Below are positions 1 through 5,191 of a DNA stretch of 5,191 nucleotides, piece by piece. Numbering within the stretch: position 1 is the first letter of the stretch; each line of letters begins with the position of its first letter. Source of the DNA: Desulfovibrio sp. (GTDB taxonomy: Bacteria > Desulfobacterota > Desulfovibrionia > Desulfovibrionales > Desulfovibrionaceae); contig DONZ01000022.1 of NCBI GenBank assembly GCA_003512875.1, positions 1-5,191 on the forward strand, given 5' to 3'. A program made the translations under genes and the position numbers. The notes beneath the pieces are model-generated. The model was not told the origin of the DNA. It saw nothing but the letters and a program-made list of their open reading frames with translations, and made no database searches.

Positions 1-962
1 AAGCCATGCGCGAATTTGAACCCGACTGGATTGTTGCCATCGGCGGTGGCTCACCGATTGACGCGGCAAAAGCCATGTGGCTGTTCTATGAAAATCCCGA
101 CAAAAAATTTGAAGACGCCGTCAAACCTTTCAGCTTGCCGGCCCTTCGCACCAAAGCGCGCTTCATCGCTATTCCCTCAACTTCCGGAACAGCGACGGAA
201 GTAACGGCGTTCTCCGTCATTACCGACTACGACAAAGGTATCAAATATCCTTTGGCTGACTTCAACCTCACTCCGGACATCGCCATCATCGACCCCGCCA
301 TTGCGGAAACAATGCCGCCGAAGCTCACCGCCCATACGGGCATGGACGCGCTCACCCATGCCGTTGAAGCCTATGTTTCCACCGCAAACAGCGTTTTCAC
401 AAACCCTCTTGCTATGAAAGCCATTGACATTATCAAAGACAACCTTGAAAGATCCTATAAGGGCGATATGGCTGCAAGGGAACAAATGCACTATGCGCAA
501 TGCCTCGCCGGCATGGCATTTTCCAACGGCTTGCTTGGCATAGTCCACTCCATGGCTCACAAAACCGGTGCTGTTTTCAAAAACGGCCACGTTGTCCACG
601 GTGCCGCCAATGCGATGTATTTGCCTTACGTCATTCAATACAACGCTAAAAATCCCGCAACGGCAAAACGTTATGCCAATATTGCGACTTTGTGGGGCAT
701 TGAATACAAAACAACGGAAGAAGCCGTGCAAAAACTTTGCGATGCAATCCAAAATTTAAGCAAGGCGTTAAACATTCCGTTATGCCTCAAAGATTATGAA
801 AACGGCATGGTTCCTGAAGACGAATTTTTAGCCAAACTTCCCGATATTGCTAAAAATGCCCTTTTAGACGCCTGCACGCTTTCAAACCCGCGCCAGCCGA
901 ACCATGAAGAAATGGAAAAAGTGCTGAAATGCGCTTACTATGGAACAAAAGTTGATTTCTAG
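1..962 (+). CDS. Iron-containing (group III) alcohol dehydrogenase, 5'-truncated by window edge
   Basis: This is an NAD(P)H-dependent cytosolic oxidoreductase that interconverts an aldehyde and a primary alcohol, related to clostridial butanol dehydrogenases and the C-terminal half of AdhE. The reading frame is open to the window edge. The Met codon at position 6 is internal, because family members are about 380-390 residues long and about 70-80 residues of the N-terminal nucleotide-binding domain are missing. Numbering from that Met, the dinucleotide-binding GGGSPIDAAKAMW begins at residue 13, and PSTSGTATEVTAFSVI follows at 57-72. The metal ligands are Asp114 and His118 (MDALTHAVEAY), His181 (VHSMAHKTGA) and a C-terminal His at 195 or 198 (GHVVHGAANA). 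The ending, with SNPRQPNHEEMEKVLKCAYYG, is typical of the AdhE/butanol dehydrogenase branch. A short linker after the GGGS region fits a stand-alone enzyme better than an AdhE fusion, but the upstream sequence is needed to exclude a fusion. A terminator follows, so it is not co-transcribed with the next gene. Family confidence is high; the substrate is unknown. Confidence 0.93.
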   Translation, partial: AMREFEPDWIVAIGGGSPIDAAKAMWLFYENPDKKFEDAVKPFSLPALRTKARFIAIPSTSGTATEVTAFSVITDYDKGIKYPLADFNLTPDIAIIDPAIAETMPPKLTAHTGMDALTHAVEAYVSTANSVFTNPLAMKAIDIIKDNLERSYKGDMAAREQMHYAQCLAGMAFSNGLLGIVHSMAHKTGAVFKNGHVVHGAANAMYLPYVIQYNAKNPATAKRYANIATLWGIEYKTTEEAVQKLCDAIQNLSKALNIPLCLKDYENGMVPEDEFLAKLPDIAKNALLDACTLSNPRQPNHEEMEKVLKCAYYGTKVDF

Positions 963-989
963 GCAATAAACGTATTTTTCCAAAACAAC

Positions 990-1027
990 ATCCCCTTTCA
1001 CAGGCAAACCTATGGAAGGGGATTTTT
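990..1027 (+). terminator. Intrinsic terminator of the alcohol dehydrogenase gene
   Basis: An 11-bp stem pairs ATCCCCTTTCA (990-1000) with TGGAAGGGGAT (1013-1023), with one T-G wobble. The loop is 12 nt and a run of five T (1023-1027) follows. It lies 27 nt after the stop codon and separates the alcohol dehydrogenase from the downstream operon. Confidence 0.85.
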
Positions 1028-1114
1028 CGTGCCGTCACATATTATTCTTCATATTTCAAAATTTATCATATTAATTTATATAGTTATATTGTAACATTAT
1101 AAAAATTGAATTAA

Positions 1115-1134
1115 AATATTCATATAAGAATATT
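1115..1134. promoter_or_regulatory. Upstream palindromic operator copy (putative)
   Basis: Half-sites AATATTC (1115-1121) and GAATATT (1128-1134) are inverted around a 6-nt spacer, ATATAA. The site matches 1237-1256 at 19 of 20 positions, and its only broken pair is 1122/1127. It is not in an obvious promoter of its own. Two near-identical copies centred 122 bp apart suggest an auxiliary binding site for the regulator encoded at 1305, possibly for DNA looping. That the regulator is the binder is inference. Confidence 0.65.
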
Positions 1135-1229
1135 CAGACCGAAAAATATTTCTTTCAACCATTTCTTATTTATTGACAGAATAAAACATTTTTAAATTTC
1201 ATTTTTTCATGCATATTTTAAAAATACTG

Positions 1230-1258
1230 TTGACATAATATTCTTATAAGAATATTAT
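1230..1258 (+). promoter_or_regulatory. Sigma70-type promoter of the regulator operon
   Basis: A perfect -35 box TTGACA (1230-1235) is followed by a 17-nt spacer and a -10 box TATTAT (1253-1258, five of six to consensus). Transcription would start near 1265, giving a leader of about 40 nt before the ATG at 1305. A/T-rich tracts lie immediately upstream. The spacer and -10 box sit inside a perfect palindrome, so a repressor bound there would block RNA polymerase. Confidence 0.8.
1235..1258. promoter_or_regulatory. Perfect 24-bp palindromic operator overlapping the promoter
   Basis: All 12 base pairs are symmetric around the centre between 1246 and 1247. The core half-sites are AATATTC (1237-1243) and GAATATT (1250-1256), separated by TTATAA. 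The palindrome runs from the last base of the -35 box to the last base of the -10 box. The best candidate ligand is the XRE-cupin protein encoded 47 nt downstream, which would make this an autoregulatory operator; that assignment is inferred from position and symmetry. Confidence 0.75.
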
Positions 1259-1304
1259 ATAAATAACTAATTACAATACATACATTTTTTTCAAAGAGCA
1301 CGCT

Positions 1305-1844
1305 ATGAAAGAAATAAAAAATCTCGGCAAAAAAATAAAAAGCTTAAGAAAAAAAAACAATATCACCCTTACCCGCTTATCGGAGCTTTCAGGCGTTTCA
1401 CAGGGTTATCTCTCCCGCATTGAAAACGGAAAACACGACCCCACCTTTTCCGTTCTTTTGCAAATCGCACGGGCTTTGCAAATTCAAATCGGCATGCTCT
1501 ATGAGGAAAAACCGCAAAAGAACGACCATATAAATATCATCAGAAAAGCGCAAAGAATCAAACGCGAACAACCGGAAAAGGATTACAGCCATTTCGAATT
1601 TCCGACAACAATCAAAAACCGCAAAATGCGTGCCTATATAACGGAACCGAGTTTCACACCCATTCATGTCACGGGAAACGATGAAAGAACCTATTTTGTT
1701 CTTGAAGGGCAATTCCTTTTGAATGATGAGATACTGCAGGAAGGCGACCTTGCCTATATCGATACGGACACTCCGCATTCCGGGGCGAGCCATGGTGAAA
1801 AAAAAGCACGGGTCTTATCCGTGATTTATAGTTATGACACATAA
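1305..1844 (+). CDS. XRE-family HTH plus cupin transcriptional regulator (PuuR-like)
   Basis: A 179-residue cytosolic DNA-binding regulator with the two-domain plan of PuuR-type proteins. Residues 8-66 form an HTH_3/XRE domain. The helix-turn-helix lies around TLTRLSELSGVSQGYLSRIE (21-40) and is followed by NGKHDPTFSVLLQIARAL (41-58). A basic linker at about 70-100 leads to a C-terminal cupin_2 barrel at about 112-177, with YFVLEGQFLLNDEILQEGDLAYI and then TPHSGASH. The classical cupin metal motif is only partly present: His121, Glu127, His158 and His163 are candidates, so the pocket may bind an organic effector rather than a catalytic metal. The start at 1305 is preceded by a modest purine-rich site AAAGAG (1293-1298). 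The stop is 30 nt before the dehydrogenase ATG with no terminator between, so the two genes are probably co-transcribed. Family members commonly control polyamine, amino acid or aldehyde catabolism and often repress themselves, which suits the palindrome in this gene's own promoter. The effector is unknown. Confidence 0.92.
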   Translation: MKEIKNLGKKIKSLRKKNNITLTRLSELSGVSQGYLSRIENGKHDPTFSVLLQIARALQIQIGMLYEEKPQKNDHINIIRKAQRIKREQPEKDYSHFEFPTTIKNRKMRAYITEPSFTPIHVTGNDERTYFVLEGQFLLNDEILQEGDLAYIDTDTPHSGASHGEKKARVLSVIYSYDT

Positions 1845-1874
1845 AAATCAACAAAAAAAAACGGAGGCTGAACC

Positions 1875-3407
1875 ATGTCTGATTTCCCTTATCTCAAAAT
1901 CAAACATTATATCAACGGTGCTTGGAAAGAGGAAACAGGTGTTAAAACCGAACCTCTTTACAATCCCTCAACAGGCGAAGTGATCGGCGAAGTGCCCATG
2001 GCAAGTTCCGAACTGGCGAAAGAAGCCATCGCAATAGCGGATGAAGCTTACAAAACATGGAGCAAACTCCCTGTGGCGAAACGGATGACGTATATTTACA
2101 AAATCCGCCAAGGCATGGTTGACAACCACGAAAAACTCGCCAGAGCGATCGCGTACGACCAAGCGAAACACATATCCGAAGCCCGCGGCGAAGTTCAGCG
2201 TGTCATTGAAATTCTGGAATCCGCGGCTTGTGTTCCTTCAACCATTCAGGGCGAATACTTAGACCAAGTCGCCAACAATATTTCCGCCCGCGTCATCAAA
2301 CAATCCTTAGGCGTATTCGGCGGTGTCGCGCCGTTCAACTTCCCGGCGCTTGTTTTCGGCTGGTTCATTCCTTACGCCATTGCGGCAGGCAACACATTCA
2401 TTTTCAAACCCTCCACGCAATCTCCGTACTTCATGCAAATCATGTGTGAAATCTTTATGGAAACCGGGCTTCCTGCCGGTGTTGTCAACGTTATCCACGG
2501 TCGCCGCGACATTGCGGAATCATGGTATGACGACAGCAGAATAGCGGGCGTTTGCTTGGTCGGCTCAACCCCGACCGCTAAAAAAATGGCGGAAGGCTGC
2601 GCAAGAGGCGCAAAACGTTCCATGCTGCTCGGCGGAGCGAAAAACATGCTTCTTGTCATGGAAGATGCGAATATGGACGTCTTCATTACCAACTACCTCA
2701 ACTCCTGCTACGGTTCCGCGGGACAACGCTGTCTTGCGGGTTCCATTGTCGCGGCTGTGCCGGAAATTTATGACGAAGTTCTTGAACGCATGATTGAAGC
2801 CGCCAAAACCGTAAAAGTGGGTGATGCGTTTGATCCGGATGTTTATATGGGACCGCTCATTTCCCAAAAAGCAGTGCAAAACGTCCATAACTATATCGAT
2901 ATTGCTTTAAAACACGGTCAAGGCTGCCAGCTTGTTCTTGACGGAAGAAATATTCCATTGCCGGAAAAAAATAAAAACGGCTTCTTTGTCGGACCGAGCA
3001 TCATCAAAGACGTCACCCCGTGCAACCCGCTTTTCACCACGGAAGTGTTCGGTCCTCTTGTCGCAACGATTAAAGTCGCCGATATGGACGACGCTTTGGA
3101 ACTTGTCCGCCGTTCAGAATTTGGCAACGGCGCTTGTATCTTCACCCAAAATATGCATTATGCGGAAACGTTCAGCCGTGAAGCCAATGTCGGCATGGTC
3201 GGCGTAAACGTCGGCATTTGCGCTCCTCATCCATACGTTCCGTTTGGCGGCATTAAGGGCTCGCTCATCGGCACCAATAAAGCGCAGGGCAAAAACGGCA
3301 TCGACTTCTTCACGCAGAATAAAGTCATCACTGTCCGCACCCATCATCCGAAAGGTCCGGACCACAAACCGCAAAACGCTTCCGTCCGTTCCTGCGTAGC
3401 TTCCTGA
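1875..3407 (+). CDS. mmsA: CoA-acylating methylmalonate-semialdehyde dehydrogenase family protein (MmsA/IolA-like)
   Basis: A 510-residue cytosolic aldehyde dehydrogenase, close to the family's usual 485-505. Characterised relatives oxidise (methyl)malonate semialdehyde with NAD+ and CoA to propionyl- or acetyl-CoA plus CO2. Landmarks are PFNFP with the catalytic Asn155, cofactor Lys178, VGST at 229-232, LLGGAKN at 251-257, the nucleophile Cys286 in SAGQRC, EVFGP at 390-394, and FGGIKGS with a C-terminal NGIDFFTQNKVITVRT. The general-base Glu of hydrolysing ALDHs is replaced by Leu in LLGG, and GGAKN follows; both fit the CoA-dependent branch. Arg285, next to the nucleophile, and Arg109 in GEVQRVIE align by eye with the arginines that bind substrate carboxylate in this family, which suggests an acidic semialdehyde substrate. 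A strong GGAGG (1863-1867), 7 nt before the ATG, fixes the start. The tail beyond about residue 489 (HHPKGPDHKPQ to the end) is a non-conserved-looking extension ending in a Cys-containing stretch. Family is secure; the exact substrate is not. Confidence 0.9.
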   Translation: MSDFPYLKIKHYINGAWKEETGVKTEPLYNPSTGEVIGEVPMASSELAKEAIAIADEAYKTWSKLPVAKRMTYIYKIRQGMVDNHEKLARAIAYDQAKHISEARGEVQRVIEILESAACVPSTIQGEYLDQVANNISARVIKQSLGVFGGVAPFNFPALVFGWFIPYAIAAGNTFIFKPSTQSPYFMQIMCEIFMETGLPAGVVNVIHGRRDIAESWYDDSRIAGVCLVGSTPTAKKMAEGCARGAKRSMLLGGAKNMLLVMEDANMDVFITNYLNSCYGSAGQRCLAGSIVAAVPEIYDEVLERMIEAAKTVKVGDAFDPDVYMGPLISQKAVQNVHNYIDIALKHGQGCQLVLDGRNIPLPEKNKNGFFVGPSIIKDVTPCNPLFTTEVFGPLVATIKVADMDDALELVRRSEFGNGACIFTQNMHYAETFSREANVGMVGVNVGICAPHPYVPFGGIKGSLIGTNKAQGKNGIDFFTQNKVITVRTHHPKGPDHKPQNASVRSCVAS

Positions 3408-3430
3408 TTTCGCTTCATACGGTCTTTAAC

Positions 3431-3466
3431 AATCTTTCTCTCCGGAACGCTCCGGAGGGAAAGGTT
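3431..3466 (+). terminator. Long hairpin between dehydrogenase and permease genes; possible partial terminator or mRNA-processing element
   Basis: A 16-bp stem pairs 3431-3446 with 3451-3466 around the loop ACGC. It includes two wobble pairs and a G/C-rich core TCCGGA/TCCGGA. No clean T-run follows directly: the next bases are TCCCTTTAGCC, and T-rich tracts appear only at about 3489-3495 and 3501-3506. It could therefore be a weak terminator or an mRNA-stabilising or processing hairpin that sets different levels for the two genes. A second small hairpin, GGGAAA/TTTCCC (3457-3470), would compete with its 3' arm. Confidence 0.6.
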
Positions 3467-3524
3467 TCCCTTTAGCCTTTACCGTCCATTTTTTTGATAC
3501 TTTTTTACCAATCGAGAGGTTATT

Positions 3525-4991
3525 ATGGCTAATATTCAAAATGTTTCATTGGAAAGAACGCTTTCTCCCACCCAAGTTTGGGCATTGGCATTAGGCTCTA
3601 TTGTCGGCTGGGGCTGTTTTGTTTTACCCGGTGACAAATTCCTGCCGGAAGCCGGACCTCTTGCGGCATTGATCGGGTTCGCAATCGGTACATTGCTACT
3701 TTGTTTCGTCGCTGTTTCCTACAGCTACATGATCCGATACGCCCCAGTGGCAGGCGGCGAATACGCCTATGCCTATATCGGTTACGGGCCGACCAACGCA
3801 TTCATTTGCGGCTGGGCATTGGTGCTTGGCTATATTTCGATTATTGCCATCAACATTTCCGCCTTAGCCCTTCTCTGCCGCTTCCTCCTTCCGGGAGTCT
3901 TTGAAGTGGGAGAGCTTTACACGCTGGCGGGCTGGAAAATTTACACGGGTGAAGTCATCCTGATGATCTGCACAGTCTTGTTCTTCGGCATACTCAACTA
4001 CCGCGGTATCAGCTTTGCGGGGACATTCCAAGTCATCCTCGCCTTTATGCTCAGCGCAGGCATTTTGCTTCTTTTCTTCGGCACATTCACCATTGACAGT
4101 TTCGCGCTCAGCAACACAACACCGGTCTTTGCGGAAAGCAGAGCTCCTATCCTCTCCATTCTCTCCATTGTCGCAATTTCGCCTTTCCTGTTTGTCGGTT
4201 TTGATACTGTTCCCCAAGCTTCGGAAGAATTTAACTTCTCCCCTGACAAATCAAAAAAAATCATGATCTTCGCCATTATCTGGGGGGGCATTCTCTATTC
4301 CATGGTGACATTCGCCGTATCTACCGCCATGCCGTATCCTGACATGCTTGCAAAAATGGGAAATTTGAAAAATGCCGGAAAAACCGCATGGGCAACCGGG
4401 GAAGTGTGCCGCATGGCTTACGGCAACCTAGGCGCCGTTATTTTGGCATGTGCCGTTCTTGGCGCGGTATGCACCGGTATCAACGGTTTTTATGTCGCAA
4501 CGACACGATTGCTTCTCAGCATGGCACGCGGGCATATCCTGCCAAAATGGTTCGGGGATATTCACCCGTATTACCGCACTCCGTATAAAGCCATTCTCTT
4601 CACAATCTGCTTGGTTTTGCTCACTCCGTTTGCCGGACGCGCCGTTGTAGGCTGGATTGTTGACATGTCTTCCGTCGGCACCGCTGTCGCTTACCTGTTC
4701 ACCTGCCTGACGGCTATCAAAGTATTGAAACATGCCCGTTCCGCCCAAGCGCCGATAATCTGTTCATGGCTTGGAGCGTTTACTTCCGTCGCCTGCATGG
4801 CTCTGCTTTTAATTCCCGGTTCGCCCGCCTATATCAGCGCTCCGTCCCGCTGGATCATGGTGATTTGGATAGCCATGGGCATAATTTTCTACTTCATCTC
4901 CAAATCGCACTGGATCACGTTGACCGAAGAAGAAAGGAAGACAAGCATATTGGGACGAAACGACCTGCCGATTTTCTTCGATAACAAATAA
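3525..4991 (+). CDS. APC-superfamily amino acid permease, 12 TM segments
   Basis: A 488-residue inner-membrane transporter, normal length for bacterial APC permeases, which use proton symport or exchange to move amino acids or amines. By eye there are about 12 hydrophobic helices, near residues 17-36, 46-68, 92-118, 143-160, 165-187, 207-228, 246-268, 301-325, 355-373, 376-398, 411-430 and 441-459. The helix-1 substrate-binding break reads GSIVGWGCFVLPG (24-36), and helix 6 contains FVGFDTVPQASEE (223-235), the region that lines the substrate site in APC folds. ATTRLLLSMARGHILPKWF (325-343) is the typical cytoplasmic loop after helix 8. The start is supported by GAGAGG (3514-3519), 5 nt before the ATG, and by the short N-terminal SLERTLSP leader usual in the family. 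It lies 117 nt after the dehydrogenase stop with a hairpin between and no clear promoter, so it is probably the last gene of the regulator operon. Substrate is unassigned; an amino or omega-amino acid feeding the dehydrogenase is an inference from context. Confidence 0.9.
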   Translation: MANIQNVSLERTLSPTQVWALALGSIVGWGCFVLPGDKFLPEAGPLAALIGFAIGTLLLCFVAVSYSYMIRYAPVAGGEYAYAYIGYGPTNAFICGWALVLGYISIIAINISALALLCRFLLPGVFEVGELYTLAGWKIYTGEVILMICTVLFFGILNYRGISFAGTFQVILAFMLSAGILLLFFGTFTIDSFALSNTTPVFAESRAPILSILSIVAISPFLFVGFDTVPQASEEFNFSPDKSKKIMIFAIIWGGILYSMVTFAVSTAMPYPDMLAKMGNLKNAGKTAWATGEVCRMAYGNLGAVILACAVLGAVCTGINGFYVATTRLLLSMARGHILPKWFGDIHPYYRTPYKAILFTICLVLLTPFAGRAVVGWIVDMSSVGTAVAYLFTCLTAIKVLKHARSAQAPIICSWLGAFTSVACMALLLIPGSPAYISAPSRWIMVIWIAMGIIFYFISKSHWITLTEEERKTSILGRNDLPIFFDNK

Positions 4992-5008
4992 TTTTTAATA
5001 ATGACCAC

Positions 5009-5042
5009 AAAAAAAACTTCCTCTGCCGAGGAAGTTTTTTTT
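5009..5042. terminator. Bidirectional intrinsic terminator between convergent genes
   Basis: A perfect 15-bp stem pairs 5009-5023 with 5028-5042 around the loop TGCC. The core is CTTCCTC/GAGGAAG, flanked by eight A on one side and eight T on the other. Read on either strand it gives a G/C-containing hairpin followed by a T-run. It therefore serves both the permease (+, stop at 4991) and the convergent gene on the - strand (stop at 5060). Confidence 0.92.
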
Positions 5043-5059
5043 GGCTCTCAAAATACACG

Positions 5060-5191
5060 TCATACCGCTGCGAATTTTTTAAACAATTCTTCTATATCCG
5101 GACTTTTCATACAAGAACTCATAATGGCACCGCCATAAGCCCCGACCCCGTAAAGAGCCGGCATGTTATCGGGACTTACGCCCCCAAGACC
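5060..5191 (-). CDS. C-terminal end of a ThiE/TenI-like TIM-barrel protein (thiamine phosphate synthase?), partial
   Basis: The - strand is open from the window edge at 5191 to a TGA at 5062-5060, giving 43 residues; the start lies outside the window. The fragment begins GLGGVSPDNMPALYGVGAYG and continues GAIMSSCMKSPDIEELFKKF. A GG turn, then a Gly-Ala-x-Gly segment, then a hydrophobic strand ending in Met-Ser is the phosphate-binding end of TIM barrels such as thiamine phosphate synthase (ThiE) and TenI, which join hydroxymethylpyrimidine pyrophosphate to thiazole phosphate. Another phosphate-binding TIM-barrel enzyme is possible. It converges on the permease gene, shares its terminator and shows no functional link to the catabolic operon. 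That it is coding is well supported; the exact family is moderate. Confidence 0.6.
   Translation of the reverse strand, partial: GLGGVSPDNMPALYGVGAYGGAIMSSCMKSPDIEELFKKFAAV

Larger units (their letters stand above)
1028..1304. other. A/T-rich regulatory intergenic region
   Basis: The whole gap between the alcohol dehydrogenase and the regulator spans 963-1304 (342 nt), and I see no gene in it on either strand. After the terminator the base composition becomes strongly A/T-rich, unlike the coding sequence on either side. The region holds two related palindromes (1115-1134 and 1235-1258) and one convincing promoter (1230-1258). A/T tracts at about 1183-1227 just upstream of the -35 box could act as an UP element or a bend; this is inference from composition. 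Confidence 0.7.

Noticed and set aside
6..8. ATG at 6 as the true start of the alcohol dehydrogenase
   Set aside because: The frame is open upstream to the window edge and the protein would lack about 70-80 N-terminal residues that the family needs, so it is an internal Met.
177..752. 191-codon open frame on the - strand inside the alcohol dehydrogenase gene
   Set aside because: It is antisense to a clearly coding gene, its translation is rich in Cys, Arg and Phe with no recognisable domain, and no ribosome-binding site was seen. It is a shadow frame.
1141..1156. GAAA...TTTC imperfect palindrome as a further operator copy
   Set aside because: It has two mismatched pairs, does not share the AATATTC-N6-GAATATT pattern, and such near-palindromes are expected in A/T-rich DNA.
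1173..1202. Second perfect TTGACA box at 1173-1178 as an additional promoter
   Set aside because: The best -10 candidate at usable spacing is TTTCAT (1197-1202, 18-nt spacer), only four of six matches, in DNA where A/T-rich hexamers are common. Much weaker than the promoter at 1230-1258.
1398..1793. 131-codon - strand frame over the regulator gene
   Set aside because: Fully antisense to a well-supported XRE-cupin gene and with no family resemblance.
3531..3537. AATATTC half-site just inside the permease gene as a third operator
   Set aside because: The inverted partner GAATATT is absent at the required 6-nt spacing, so it is a single half-site explained by the codons there.

Overview
This window is typical bacterial chromosome with moderate-GC genes and very A/T-rich intergenic DNA. 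It carries four genes on the + strand and the end of one on the - strand. The iron-dependent alcohol dehydrogenase and the CoA-acylating semialdehyde dehydrogenase suggest an anaerobic or fermentative bacterium, for example a clostridial-type Firmicute or an anaerobic desulfobacterium-like lineage. Nothing in the window fixes the taxon, so this is a weak inference. There is no sign of phage, insertion sequence, CRISPR array, tRNA or rRNA.

Layout. (1) Positions 1-962 hold the C-terminal part of a group III (iron-type) alcohol dehydrogenase, cut by the window edge and closed by a good intrinsic terminator at 990-1027. (2) Positions 963-1304 are non-coding and A/T-rich. They carry two near-identical palindromic sites whose centres lie 122 bp apart; the downstream site occupies the spacer and -10 element of a strong sigma70-type promoter. 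(3) Positions 1305-1844 encode a PuuR-like regulator (XRE-type helix-turn-helix plus cupin). (4) Positions 1875-3407 encode a methylmalonate-semialdehyde dehydrogenase (MmsA/IolA)-family enzyme. (5) A long hairpin lies in the 117-nt gap after it. (6) Positions 3525-4991 encode a 12-TM APC-superfamily amino acid permease. (7) A symmetric, bidirectional terminator at 5009-5042 separates the permease from a convergent gene whose last 43 codons look like a thiamine-phosphate-synthase-type TIM barrel.

How the genes may work together. Regulator, dehydrogenase and permease run in one direction downstream of one operator-overlapped promoter and look like a small catabolic operon. The simplest model is that the permease imports an amino or omega-amino acid, an aminotransferase encoded elsewhere converts it to an acidic semialdehyde, and the MmsA-like enzyme oxidises this to an acyl-CoA. 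The cupin regulator would sense the substrate or an intermediate and control its own operon. The upstream alcohol dehydrogenase could reduce the same or a related aldehyde to dispose of electrons, but it has its own terminator and is a separate transcription unit. The substrate cannot be read from the sequence; beta-alanine, 3-aminoisobutyrate, GABA-like compounds or taurine are candidates only.
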